Positions 47,048-59,556 of a stretch of DNA of 64,000 nt are shown piece after piece. Below the pieces are notes generated by a model. That model was not told the origin of the DNA and made no database searches. It worked only from the letters and a program-made list of their open reading frames with translations. The stretch comes from Diphasiastrum complanatum (Eukaryota; Streptophyta; Lycopodiopsida; Lycopodiales; Lycopodiaceae). Position numbers and translations under genes: made by a program. The stretch spans positions 28,635,361-28,699,360 of the forward strand of contig CM055109.1 of the NCBI GenBank assembly GCA_029204225.1. The letters are read 5' to 3'. Within the stretch, counting starts at the first letter, position 1. Every line of letters begins with the position of its first letter.

Positions 47048-49727
47048 AGGACCTCCTTGAAGTTAGTGAAGGAATTGAGCTGATGCTAAAAAGCCTGCAC
47101 GTCAAAAATCTTGAAGCTGCGAAGCATGGAGTGAGACCACTTTTTTCATTGAGTTGACTTTGATCTCCTACATTCTCCCTTTAAGCACAAATAATAGCTC
47201 ATGCTCATACTGCAAGTTCTCAAAGACAATGCTGGGTGTTGAAGCATAACCTTGTTATACCTGTTACTTGTATACATTCAATACACTCAGTCTTTTTTTG
47301 CTCTATTCACAAATACATCTCTTATATGGTTAAACTGTTTGCTTTTTCACTCCGTTGTTTATTGCTCTTAAGTTTGTAGACATGTTTGAGGGAAGAAGTT
47401 CATGATGACCACAGCATATTTTATGACTAGGAGGTAGACTTATAAAATCACTTAACATACAACTTTGCCTTTTACAAGAGGATTGCTAACTTTCTTGCAC
47501 AGAAACATAGGAATCGATTTGATATTGTATTTATTCCATCATTCATATTGTGTTAGGTACCTAATGATTAGCGATGGAGGTGCAAAAAGGAATGATGGTT
47601 CAGAGTTAGGTACAAATTTTGTGATGGGATGAGAGTGTAAGTGATGCACAATTATATTTCAGCTATGCTTCTTCCAGCGAGTCAAAAGTGAAAGAATGAT
47701 TATCTATCCCCAATTGAACACTGAAAATTGTAGTTCACATCAAGAATTAGGTAGCTGTTTTTGCTGCATCTCTTGTTGGATGCCAAACATTACTCTTTTT
47801 GTTGCTTTTTATCCAAGAAAATTCATTGTCCTCTGATAAGTGATGTGCTAGCTAAGACGACCTTGAGGTCTGGAGCTCAGTTTTACTCAAACAACACAAG
47901 GAAGAAGAAATGTCATAGCACTTGGCATGAACATAGCACTTCACCTGCGTAGCAGCATGTATCTGTTGTTGCTATTCTGTTGATTGGTTTGAAGAATGGA
48001 CTACAGTTAGCTGCAAAATGTTCATACCATCAAATAATTGCTCTGTTCTGTTCGTAATTTTGGTGTTTACCTATTATAGTGTTCATAAAAAGATAGACCT
48101 TGCCAAGGAGCCTGGGACACGTCACAAACTATTATATGTAGCAGAAGTGCTAATCTACTGGTTTGGATCTGGATCAGCTCATTGCAGCAGTTAAATCTAG
48201 TAAAATGAGGATTTGCGAGCTATGTTCACACGTGAGGATGTGAGCATCTTTTAAAAATTGCAAACATATTATTGCAATGGTCACTATGATCTACATATGG
48301 GATTGGTGCTAATTGAGCCAACTCGAGGAAATTGAGTTAAAAAAAATCTCTATTCTCATATACTCAATTCCTAGGGAATCTCAATGCAGCACTTTATCAA
48401 AACCTAATCGCCAAAGCAAAAGCTCTCTCAAAGGCTTATAGAACAAAGTTGCAATATAAAGTCTATGATTTTGTAATATGAAGGGTTAGATCAATCTACC
48501 CATATTCTTACACAATCTGCCTCAAGCATTTGGGTTCTTGGTTTTCTCAGTGATATGGATGCAATGGAATATTTGGCTCTTTGTATTCTTAGTGATATGG
48601 ATGCAATGGAATATTTTCAAACATTTAGATGCAACAATCTATTGTGATTTGTCTTCTTGAAGAATTTTGAGCATTCTAAGAAAAGAACATAAAGAATGAA
48701 CAATTCCATATCAACAATAAGTATAATGCAGTCGCGTTCTCGACAAACCGACAGGCAATGCTTGTATGCAACCATTCAAAGCTTGTATGCACATATTTCA
48801 TCACTATAAGCATCATGTCTAGATTCAGTCATCTATTCAGTTTTTGTAAATTGTGATCAATAGATAATTGCTATCCCATGCATATTATATGCAATATGCC
48901 CATTGAGACACCTATTGTTATAAATCAAAATAATAACAAATTTTGGGCAGAATGTTTAATATAAGAAAAATACTTTTTGTTGTCGTTAACAACATTACCT
49001 AGTCACAAATGCTTTTAGTTTATACAATTAATCTAGTGTTCATCAATAACTTGCATTTGCACTGATACTACATGTTGGCTTGATATATGAACATCCACCT
49101 TTGAACGACATTTCTTGTGCAAGACTCTTGGAATTGATAAAGTTTTTTCAACAATCCACTCATTCTCCTTTGTTGACATCTTGACTTTTCGTTATCATCG
49201 ATAAACGATTGGGTCAATTTCTAATACTTGCATTGGTTGGAAGCCACTCACAGGGCACGTAAATACCTCACAAATTACTCATTGTGAAAATTTCCTTTTT
49301 ATTTAGTATGTACATTTTAGGTTTGTACCAAAATTATTGAAGGTCAAACCAACACCATCATTCTCTACCTTTAGTCTTTGCAAATCTAGATTCAACTTCT
49401 TTGTTTGGAGGTCAAAGGTGAATGCGAACAATGGAACATCACTTTTTTTGTTTTGGAAATTTCCTTGATTGGAAATATTCTATAAACATTCTATTGCCAT
49501 TCACACACAATAGTTTCAACTTTCTATGTGTGATTATCTTAGTCACATTCTATCATACCAATTATGCATTTGCATACTATCAAGTTTTATAAATACAAGG
49601 TGTTATAGTAGGGTATTTTTGGAATGTGGCAAAATAATGAATTCTTTTTGGTAGTACGTTGTAACACTTGCGTTTTCACTCTTTGGCATTTGCAACTTAT
49701 TAAGATAAACGAGTAAAAATATGTAGG

Positions 49728-49729
<2 letters not shown>
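47048..49729. other. Gene-free stretch
   Basis: The first few hundred bases may be the 3' untranslated part of the gene ending at 47047. Beyond that, AT-rich DNA contains only short open frames without motifs. No tandem repeat or transposon protein was recognised. Confidence 0.5.

Positions 49730-49816
<87 letters not shown>
49730..49816. repeat. (GA)n microsatellite, about 87 bp
   Basis: An uninterrupted GA dinucleotide tract. Confidence 0.97.
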
Positions 49817-49820
<4 letters not shown>

Positions 49821-49931
49821 ATCGATATGGTTTATTGCATATATAGACATATACAATTTTGATACTGTCATTTTATTGACAAACCTAAATATGTAACACA
49901 TGCATGTGTGCATGTTTTCGTGCACACACGT

Positions 49932-49932
<1 letters not shown>

Positions 49933-49964
<32 letters not shown>
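49933..49964. repeat. (CA)n microsatellite, about 32 bp
   Basis: A CA dinucleotide tract, preceded by shorter CACACG runs. Confidence 0.95.
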
Positions 49965-49965
<1 letters not shown>

Positions 49966-52900
49966 TTATTTATATTGATCCTTAAGTATTTACTAATGAC
50001 AATCTACTTTGCTTTGTCACAAACACTTTATGACAAATGACTAGTTTCATTTTCATAAAGTTCACCTCCAACAAAAAGCACTAATATACCAATCGTTTCT
50101 TAATTTGTGTCACAAATGTCTAAGACAAAAGAGAAGAAAGATGCTTTTGTGTGAGAGCTAGGTGCTACTACCTAGTATTGGTTCTTTTCATCTTGAGATA
50201 CATGTTAGCTATGCTTAATAGTGATTTTCTTTTTGCTATCTATGGTATGAGAACTTTGTTGTTTTGATTACCAAATTATTTGTGACTTGGGCCTGTTTTC
50301 AAGCTGTCTTTTACTCTATGAACTTGCTTGAATTTCAACTTTGGGCTAAATAGCTATGCACTCTTTTTGGTTATCTTTTTGCTTTGTGTTTGCACTTCAT
50401 ATTTTTTCAAAAGGTCAGAGTCTTTTTGTCCTTTGTTGCTTTTAGTTCTTCTTATTTCTTTTTGTTGTGAGGAGTTGCTTTCTATGTTCTTTCGATCTCT
50501 GTCTTTTTGCTTGTTTTTGCAATTACTTGTTAGGTTTTGCTTTGTTTTTTTTTTTTGCTTTTATGATTTAGGGTTTTGTTACTTATTGTGTTTTGTTGTT
50601 AACCTTAAGTTGTCTTTAGCTTGCCTTGCACTTTTAAATTTTTTAACTTTGCTTTGTTCAAATCGTTGGACATAAAGCTTTTATGGTCTTTAGTAGGGCG
50701 TACACCAACTATTTAATTAACTTTCAAACAATGGTTAGTTTCTCAAATATTGTGATACTTTTTGAGATCAATCTATATAAGAGTGCAAGGTAACATAAAA
50801 AAACTCTTTCAACCTTCTTGGAAGTTGGCATATGACTTTGTTCAAAATGATACTGTACTCTAACAAAAATGTCACCATTTAACTTACTCTGATAAAGTTG
50901 GCTCATTTATAATCATAGGAATGTTATTATTTATAATAACAAATTTCTACTTTATGTGAGAACGTGTATATTGATGTATTATTGTTTGACAATTGTCTTG
51001 TTAAGCAACTACTCGTGGAATACAATCTACGCTAACAGCTTAAGTGACTTTTTTGCTTAGCGTAGATTAGATCTGTCATTGTAAGCCAGTGACATAGACA
51101 TGCCTTTTTGGACCTCAATAGCCACACAACACTTTGGTATTAAGCTTAGCTTGAACCACTTGATACACAAGACTTGATATCAATTGCTCATCCACTAACA
51201 ATTATGCCACTTTCATGGATTTGCTTACGTTAGTTATGGTAGCAAGGTTACACTTCGAACGTATCGTAAGATGATAAGTAAATGTTATTACACTAATACT
51301 TTATTTTACAACTATATTCTATACTTCACCATTGATATACTTTGATAGGGCCAGATTAGCAATTCAACATGGCACTTTTTCACATTGCTTTTACAACTAC
51401 TCTATGCAACTTCTTACATTATGGAAGGCCCAACTACTTGATATACCAAAATTTTGGTCTCATTGTTCTTGGCTCTTGACAAGAATTGTTGAGATGATTG
51501 ACTATTGATCGAATAATTTATCTAATGGTTGCTTTTTACTAGCTATTTTGAAACACATACTATGATGTTATATATGCTCCAACTTCAATAGCTTTATGGA
51601 AACTCTACTAGTCACTTATTTAATCAAATAGTTTCATAGCATCCTATTGAATGCATAATTTGATTGGTAGTTGCTATGGTTTGTTGATATCACTTAAGTT
51701 TCGTATAAAATTCTCTTTTGAAACATTTTGAAGTTTATTTCTACGCAATTCAATAGTTCTCAATAGCCAAATGCTATGGGCACATAACCTAGTGAGTATG
51801 AGATCCTTAAACTTTAAAGGCACGTATAGTTAATACTTTTTCCTTTAAATAGGAGAAAAGAGAAGCCTTATCTATACTTTTGCCTAAACATAGAATGTTG
51901 TCCATTGACTAAGTTTTACTCTTTTAAGTTGACTAAATCACCACCATGTGATTTACTACAAACTTATCTGTATAAAAATCTTCATGTATCGTTGACTTAA
52001 GTTTGATTTTCTTTTTTGGAATCCCTTTTTACAAATTTTTATTCTCTTTTAGAAAACCCATTGTGCCTCTAATTATAATACTCCCCAAGAAGGAACATGT
52101 GACTAGTATTCATTCAATCAAGCTCATCTTAGCTTATTTTCTTGTGTTGTGCCATCGTCTTTGTGATTGTTAATTCTCTCTACAGCTAGATTAAGGCTAA
52201 ATGCTTCTTGTTTTTTAACATTGGTAACATAGCTAGATAGGCTAGCACTCCATTTAGGAGATTTTGCAAGTCTATTGGCTCAAAAGAGCTTCATCTTCAA
52301 CCATTTCATCAAAACTAGAGAGAGAAACTATGCCCCTCTTCTAGGAATCTGATTTCGATGAAAAATTTAAGAGGAAATGTTTCTATTTGGATCTAATATC
52401 TTCTAGATAAGGAGAGAAGTAGAGAACAACCCATGTGAGTGGTTTGTTTTTTGCTTTTGTGTAAATCCTTTGCCTAGGAGTGAAAAATCAACAACTATTA
52501 GAAGTTCTAGGTTATTGGGCAGCATCAGATGGTTGATTTTTTTAGTGCACTGAACCTCTAGTTTTGTCCTTGAATCAACTACCAATATTACCAAGATGGG
52601 TGATAGACTCAATTATCTAATTCTTAGTCTTATAAACTTGATAGTACTAACTTTTAGGCATGACATTTTAGAATGAAAAACATACTTGTTTTGGAATACT
52701 TGTGTAAGATTTGAAGTCAGGCCTAATTCTGTGGAAGGTCGAAAACCAAGCAAAGAACTACTCTGATATGATAGAAGATATAAAACGCCTTGTGTATCAA
52801 CAACATGTTTTTCCATGATAAGTTTATTTCATACATCAACATGGTAAGACTTCATTCAATAAGAGGTTGAGGAAGGGATAGATCTTCAACACATCGAGTA

Positions 52901-54277
52901 GCCAATTCCATTTCCAAAAAGGGGCCATTTACCTTTTGTGGAAAGATGAATAATTGGGAGTTAAAGTGTTGGAAAAAGCAAGGAGCCCAACGTGACTCCA
53001 ATAATTTTAGATCCAAAACTCCAATTCTAACTCAAAGAAGGACATTGTTATTATTGCCTGGAAATGGATACCACAAAATATAGATGCAAAAAGTAGTGTC
53101 AATTTAGTGAGTCAAAGAAGATGCTGAAAAGGAGGACATTACATGCCAAATGGCTGTTGCAAATATACCCAAAAATGGGTCATTGATAGCAATCACATAT
53201 GGTGAGCCATGAACTATGTGAATATATAGTTTAAGCACTCCTTAACCTCAATTAAATGAAAAGCAAGAATGACAGCAGCAGCTTGTGTGCAATATTTATC
53301 CTGGATTTGGGCACTTGCACTGAAAACATAAATTGCTCGCCTGGATATGAGCCATCTCAGGTCGAGTATACGTGCAAAAGAATCTAGGTCATGGATGTAG
53401 AATTGAATAACTAGAAGAGGAGTGGTTTTTGCCGAACAGTGTAGCATAACATGCACAAATACAAAATTGTAACATGAGATTCATTCTTCATGCTGAAAGT
53501 CCTACAAGAAGCGTGTGCAATAATTGTATAAAAACTATATCTTCCTCAAATGGTATAAAATGTCACCTACAAAATTGCAAGGAATCATTGTTACCAGAAA
53601 ATACTTTGACAAATGCCAATCGAGATAGTTTACAGCTCAAAGATCTACATACTAGATCTTTCATCAGGAAATTATGTACAAAATTTAGCTGAATGAAGTT
53701 GTCAGTGCTGTAACTGTCACACACTGCAGTCTATCAAATCCAAGAGTATTGCCCAAATAATTTCGGTCTACTCTTTCATGACATCACATTTGTTCCCACC
53801 ATGAACTTTTTCTATTGTGACTTCTTCCAAATCAAGGACCCAGCTAACAATAAGTCAATGTCCTCCAGCAATCACTGGTGCCAGTAGATAGCTAGTTGCA
53901 TTACAGAAATCATGTAAACAGTCTCAGCCACCAAGAGATTTTCCATAAAGATTTGTTCCCCAACAAATCCAAGCTACTGCTCATAAGATCTCACATAAAG
54001 AGCCTTAGCAATATCCCTATAAATCACCAACCCTTTATTGGAACACTTCAAATTTTGTTTGCAAACTCATAGGACGTAATAGGTAATACCCAATGCTCTG
54101 CAGCGTTCTACAAACAAAGTTGTTGATAATCAATGCACTATATCGTTTCAGGAGTAATTAACACAAACCAAACCAAAGCATAGCAGGTCAAATAGAGAAA
54201 ACATATAAGCATGATTACATTTAAAGCCATGCAATTTGTGAATTGTTACCCGAGCTGGAATGTAACCAATTTTTCAC
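49965..54277. other. Gene-free stretch
   Basis: About 4.3 kb of AT-rich DNA. A 115-residue frame at 50328-50675 is Leu/Phe/Cys-rich (T-rich DNA) and does not look like a gene. No retroelement motif, RNA gene or tandem repeat was recognised. Confidence 0.5.
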
Positions 54278-55448
54278 TTATGTCTGCATCTTTGAGAACC
54301 AGCTGTGCTTCAAAGCGTCATCTAGGACATACCACACGTCCTCATGCCACATGAGCTGACCAATAGAATGCATGTCTGCTGCTTTAGTGTATGGTGATCC
54401 TTTGGCTTTACGTTCCTCAGGCCAATGTGCAAGAGGATCATAGCTTGGACTTTCACCATCTTTCCCCCCATGTTCATAATCTATCAATATATAACTACCA
54501 TTGGACATGACACCTAACATTTGCACAAGTAATGAAACTGTGAGACTAAGCTTAAGCTCAATTCAACTTAGATACATCACATACTTGTGGAGATTACATT
54601 TTGTTACTTTTCTACAGAGATTGATCTAACCATTTATAGTTTATTATCTCGCTAGTCGTGTTTTTGGGATGTTTTGATCATTACCAGTATTATATCGATT
54701 CTTCATTTAATTGGATAATGAAAAGAAACAAAGATTCTCTGATATTAGTGTCATGAAAGTTAACAAATAAAAAGCATTAAGTGAGAATCACTTATGACAA
54801 GCTTGAGCGATATCTGAAAGCTGCCAGGTCCAAAACCTTGTGTGAGTCTATATAATGAAATAAGTTCATAGTGGATGCTTTCAAAACATATGACACAAAA
54901 AGGACATGATCTTGGAGTTGCATGTACAACACTTGTGGTAAGCATACATGGTGGAATGGGAATAGAGAAGACCAAGTAGAGTGCTACTCACATATACAAC
55001 AGTTGGCCATCGGATGTCACGATGAACATAGTTGGCCGTATGCAAAACAAAAAGCCCAATCAAGATATCGTGGATTGCTTTCTGTAGGTCGCATGTGGTT
55101 GTAGGCCTGCGTTTGGGATACGGCACACCCACTAACATACTTACTTCCCATATCATCTCATTACCAATGTTCCTTATCCTTGGTTTATTAATGATTCTTG
55201 GAAGACCATGAGGATGCTCCAAGCCACATCCATTGGATGTTTGTGAAATAAGCTCAAATTTCAATTATTGTACTTTTTGCAAACCTGTTTTGGAACAAAC
55301 TCCAAACCACTTTCTTTTGGACGTGATCATCGAACCAACTAATGGTAGAATGGCCATGACTGATATCAAGCCCAATTGGCACTACAATATCAGGCAGGTC
55401 TTTAGCTTGCTTCAATATAATATCCAACACTCTCCTGGCGACGTGCAT
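54278..55448 (-). pseudogene. Protein-kinase-like gene, decayed or partial, minus strand
   Basis: Read from right to left. 55448-55254 reads VPIGLDISHGHSTISWFDDH and 55264-54881 continues in another frame (KFELISQTSNGCGLEHPHGL). The kinase C-lobe start is clear: LQKAIHDILIGLFVLHTANY followed by VHRDIRWPTVV (about 55060-54990). In this kinase-like group the loop usually reads HRDIRWPNV, so the catalytic Asn is Thr here. A GTGAGT donor follows at about 54990. The next piece, 54526-54278, has GSYILIDYEHGG, in the DFG position, and YTKAADMHSIGQLM. Similar kinase folds occur alone or fused to effector-like proteins in plants and fungi. The frame change, lost Asn and absent N-lobe favour a pseudogene; unseen exons cannot be excluded. 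Confidence 0.6.
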
Positions 55449-55732
55449 AACCTAAAGCCATGTATATGACATGATTATTTCTACGATATTGTACTAGATG
55501 TTAACAAGGGGGTATGGCAAGCCATAGGGACCAGACCTACAATTTATGATAATATTCTAGTTTTATGCAATAACTTTCCCTTTCAGAACATAACGTTCAT
55601 GATAATTGATAAAAATTAAGGCAAGGCCAAAAAGCAGCAACAATTTGGATTAGAGAGAAAGGCTACCTGTGCTCGATTTTCCCTCAAAGAAATATTAAAT
55701 TGTCGAGAAATTGGCTTACATTGGCCACCACC
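55449..55732. other. Spacer between kinase-like gene and LTR element
   Basis: No gene is recognised. Confidence 0.5.
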
Positions 55733-56977
55733 TGTTGTAAAGCTACCTTTACAAGCCTTACTTCCAGCGCCACTGGCGCCAGCATTGTCCCCGGCGCCAG
55801 CAGCGGCCCTGCTGCTCCCGGCACCAACGGCACCGGCGCCGCTCCTGATGCCACTGTGACCAAAATCTAGCTGGCGCCAAGTTCCTATGGCTGAAAATCT
55901 TTGATCGTTTCTAGCGAAGTCCAGAGAGCTCAAATCGATGTGCAATCACCTCACATGGTCTAGGCATGATTAAAGGAAGCCTGGGGATCAATAAAATCTA
56001 GAGAGAGAAAATGACCTTCTAGAGAGAGAAGATCCTAGAGAGAGAAAAACGTGCTTTACCAGCCTGGGTAGAGTGCTTGGTATGGGGGGGGGAGGGGGGG
56101 GGGTGCCGAATCCCACCAATACTATAGGGGAGTGCGGGTTGCGACTCAGGGTGAGCTCCCACCAAGTCTCAGCCTCCCTTGCTGGAATGTTGTCCTGGCA
56201 CTCGCCTTGGCATGTCAGCTCCCCAGAGACTAGGGTCGGTCACACACTTGAAATGTAACCTTCTCAAATTTATCAATAAAGTGAGATTTTCCTCAAATTG
56301 ACTATGATTACCTTCTGGGTTTCAGTGTTCAATAAAAGCGCCAGTTGTAAGGCCGCTTCAAAATTTTTAAGTTGGCACATAACTGAGGGTCGTATCCCGG
56401 GACGCCAGCGGTATGCCGTCGGGACCATTCAGTCCGTGGCACCAGCGGTATGCTGTTGGGACCATTTGGTCCAGGAACTGATTGTCTCCATATCTGTCGC
56501 GGCTTGTGGTTCTGAGTGTTCCTTGCATCGTGAATGGGTTAATATCTTGGAGAACGAGCTCTAACCTGTCGGCTAAGTTGGATGGCTTGCTTGGGTGGAA
56601 GTTACCTGTTTATGGCTGTCCAGTCTGGCGTGGCGCCAGGTTGGCACTCGTGACGAAGCTTTTAGTTGGTTAAGTCTGATGTAAGTCAGACCGCTTGCTT
56701 GTTATGGATGTTACTCGTTTGTAACGAAGCTTCGAGTTGGTTAAGTTTGATGTATGTTGGGCGGCTTGCTTGGAGGGAAGTCACCCACATCGGGACCCCC
56801 GATCTGGCATGGCGCCAGGTTGGATCTCAATGTTGGTTTTCGGAACTTCAAGTTGGTTAAGTCTGATCGTTGTTGGCGAGTTGGCTGCTTGTATGTCAAG
56901 TGGGTTTGGATGGCAAGAGTTGAAGGCTAAGAAGCTAAGTCGTAGTTCCCGGCTCCCTTTGGGATGCCTGCGCTACA
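55733..56977 (+). repeat. Proposed 5' LTR of the non-coding element
   Basis: It starts TGTTGTAAAG and ends CTACA. Near the start, TTGTAAAG-CTAC-CTTTACAA is a perfect 8-bp hairpin. A G-run (56085-56101) and AATAAAG (about 56275), a likely poly(A) signal, lie inside. Degenerate repeats occur at 56560-56890 (AGTTGGTTAAGT at 56664, 56735 and 56851; TGGCGCCAGGTTGG at 56631 and 56810). The right border rests on the primer-like site and is less sure. Confidence 0.55.
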
Positions 56978-56979
56978 TG

Positions 56980-56994
56980 TGGTATATCAGAGCC
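56980..56994 (+). promoter_or_regulatory. Primer-like site (tRNA-Met type with a 2-bp insertion)
   Basis: TGGTATATCAGAGCC equals the usual TGGTATCAGAGCC with an extra AT. It lies two bases after CTACA, the proposed LTR end. Confidence 0.55.
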
Positions 56995-57069
56995 GACTGG
57001 CCGGTCAGCTATGCGGATCTCACGGAAATGGCCACTGTTTGGGGTTCATCAAGACAACTGTTGTGCAAG

Positions 57070-57455
57070 GTGCTGCCCACTATGAGCACGGGTGCATCCA
57101 CGGTCGGGGTGGTCGACAGAACGGGGGACTTGATGAGTCAAAGTGCTGCCCTCGAGGTGTAAGCACGGTCACTTCCTGCGGTTCGGGCCTGGCACTGTCT
57201 GCACGTAGGACGGATGAGGCAAAGTGCTGCCTAGGTAGGTAAAGACACGGTCTGTACCTTGTTGGGTGCGGGGCGACATATTCGAACTCTACGGGTTAAC
57301 CATTGATACAGAGATGCTGCTCGAATTCGGGTGTAAAGCACGGGTGGTTAGCTGCCGGTGCGAGATAGCTGCCGATCGTTTAGCTATAAGGGCTATCGAC
57401 CAAAAAGTGGTGGGGCGTGATTGAGACAATGTGCTGCTTAATGGTGAAAGCACGG
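57070..57455 (+). repeat. Array of five hairpin-capable repeats
   Basis: GTGCTGCC...AGCACGG pairs occur at 57070-57092, 57143-57168, 57224-57250, 57314-57344 and 57431-57455. GTGCT and AGCAC are complementary, so each can form a small stem with a 10-20 base loop. Copies 3 and 4 carry one change each in a stem arm. The spacing grows from 73 to 117 bp. The sequence between copies is not conserved. Confidence 0.8.
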
Positions 57456-58374
57456 ATAGTTGGAGGGGTGTCCTATGTGGGCTGATTTTGTGATCGATTT
57501 GTATGGGCGCGGCCAGGCAAAGGTCCATTGGCAGGACCATCTCAAAGGGGGACCTTGTCTTTGTTACTTGTTAGTAAACCTGCCTGAGTGTCTTACTTGT
57601 ATGTATTTGTGGTGAGTCTTAGTACTCGTGCTTTGCCTAGTTTGCATGATTGCTTGTGATACAAGGAGCTGATGGCTCGAGAAGGAACCTTTCTTTTGAA
57701 GGCTGATACCATCAAACAAAGAGGACTACAGAATATGTGGGGCGGATTTGCAGTTCAAGTACTCGCACATGAACGGCAACGAAACGACTCAATGTTTGCA
57801 AAGGATGGATGGCTAGCCTGTTTCTTGGGTTAGTTTCATTTGCGACAACGCCCACCAAGACGCAAGCAAGAAGTCAAAAGTTGGAAAGGGCAATTTCAGG
57901 GGAGATCTTCTATGGAGCAGTTGGTCTTCATTTTGGGACGGCCACCTTCGGACCTGAAACTCAGTGAGCATGGGTGATATCCAGTATCAGTTGGGTTTTT
58001 CCTCAAAGGGGAAAGACTAGGATCCTCTTCAGAGATTGGCAACAAGTTGGATCGAGCCATAATCCTAGCATATGGGAAGCAAAGTGTTGGAAAGGCTTTT
58101 TGTCCGAAGAACTCTACTCTAAGTCCGATCAGCTGATTTTATAAGTGGAGGGGAACTATCACACACACCTCTCTCTTGGGGCAAATTTTGAATGAAAGTT
58201 GATCAAAACAGGGGCAATTTCAAGGTGACCTAGCCATACTCACACGAGGAGACTGGCAAACTTTGGACCTAATAAGTTGACAAGTTTTTGTTGTGGAAAG
58301 GAAAGCTTGTTATAGGCTTTCTCTTGACCAGCAATGATGAGAAAACATATGAGTACGCTGGCTTGTGTTACGTG

Positions 58375-58740
58375 TAAGGCAACTGATCAATGAAGGAAAT
58401 GTGAAAGTTGAGTCTTGCATGAGAGACTTGGTATTTCGAACGGATGCTAAGGGACAGTTCGCGTTGAGATCGAACTAGTGCAAACTCCGGGTGCATGTGT
58501 CTGATTCAAAGAGAGCTACTTGAAGCCAAGCTCGATGTACACTTCTTGTTTTGACTGTGAGGCAACTGACCAGTGATGGAATTGTAAAAGTCAAGTTTTG
58601 CGCGACGGACATGGTGCTTCAAACAAACGTGAAGAGATAGTTTGTATGCGGATCAAACTGGTGCGACCCTTTGGCTTTCCACGAGGTCAATGGTTACATT
58701 TGGGCTGATTCAAAGAGCTACTTCAAGCTAAGTGAGAGGT
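58375..58740 (+). repeat. Degenerate tandem duplication of about 180 bp
   Basis: Unit 1 (about 58375-58555) and unit 2 (about 58558-58740) share, in order, GGCAACTGA, GAAAGTTGAGTCTTGC (AAAAGTCAAGTTTTGC in unit 2), GATCGAACTAGTGC (GATCAAACTGGTGC) and CTGATTCAAAGAG...CTACTT. It is inside the non-coding element. Confidence 0.8.
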
Positions 58741-59300
58741 GCATTGCGGAGTACTCAATCTTTGCCTACCTTAAAGAGCCAAGAAGGAAATGTATCAAGA
58801 TCAGGCTGGGACAAGGAGAGAAATCAAGGTGCAGAAGCAACAACGCATGGAGTGGACCATAAAGTGGGCAATCAAACGATGAATCCTTTGGCTCAGGGAG
58901 CCTTGATACCTGTGCGGAACTGATCAAATCTGGAGCTCAGGGAGCTCAACACAAAGGGCATCAAGGACAAATCAGGAGCTCAAAGGAGTTCCAAAGTCGA
59001 AATTCAGAAGCAACAGGGGCGAACATTTCAAAGAAAGGCCTCTGTCACCAGTTAATAAGGTTCTTGGGTTTTACGAAAGCGATATAAGATCTATGCTTTT
59101 CCCAGACAAAGAGATATTTTAAGTTATGTAATTTTTCAGTACAAAGAGCTGAGCCTCCGACTTGTGGTGTGCCAGCTTCAATGTTAATAAAAAGTGGCCA
59201 GTAAATTGAGTACTATGCCAAGAAGCTTAAATGTATAGTTATTTTAATTGGGAGACACCTTTACTTTAATCTGACATCTGATGAGGACATTAGATTTTAT

Positions 59301-59314
59301 AAAGGTGGGGTGGA
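59301..59314 (+). promoter_or_regulatory. Polypurine tract of the non-coding element
   Basis: AAAGGTGGGGTGGA lies immediately before the second TGTTGTAAAG. One T in the tract is a weakness, but position and composition fit. Confidence 0.65.
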
Positions 59315-59386
59315 TGTTGTAAAGCTACCTTTACAAGCTTTACTTCCGGCGCCACTAGCGCCAGCATTGTCCCCGACGTCAGCAGC

Positions 59387-59556
59387 TTATATCATAAGCC
59401 CATATTATCATAACTTGATTCTATAAACCTAATAAAATCACTTTTTTCATTTTTATAATATTATAGCTACACACGCACACATATTCATAGTTATCGACAG
59501 ATCATTACAGTTGTCAAATATTCAATTTAGAATATACATATACTAGAACTTACATA
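59387..59556. other. Short AT-rich spacer
   Basis: No feature is seen. Confidence 0.5.

Larger units (their letters stand above)
55733..59386 (+). mobile_element. Putative large non-coding LTR retroelement (LARD-like)
   Basis: A 72-bp block starting TGTTGTAAAGC occurs at 55733 and again at 59315 in the same orientation. The second copy is directly preceded by a polypurine tract. A Met-type primer-like sequence lies at 56980. Together they suggest a 5' LTR (55733-56977), a 2.3-kb interior and a truncated 3' LTR (59315-59386). The interior has no gag or pol motif; it holds tandem and hairpin-capable repeats. GC content is clearly higher than in neighbouring DNA. The 3' LTR is cut after 72 bp, so no target duplication can be seen. 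Confidence 0.7.

Noticed and set aside
50328-50675. A membrane protein of 115 residues
   Set aside because: The Phe/Leu/Cys content reflects T-rich DNA; there is no start context, neighbour or repeat support.
55616-55945. N-terminal exon of the kinase-like gene with Gly/Ala-rich sequence
   Set aside because: Most of it is the reverse strand of the LTR start of the non-coding element (GGCGCC-rich), which also occurs at 59315.
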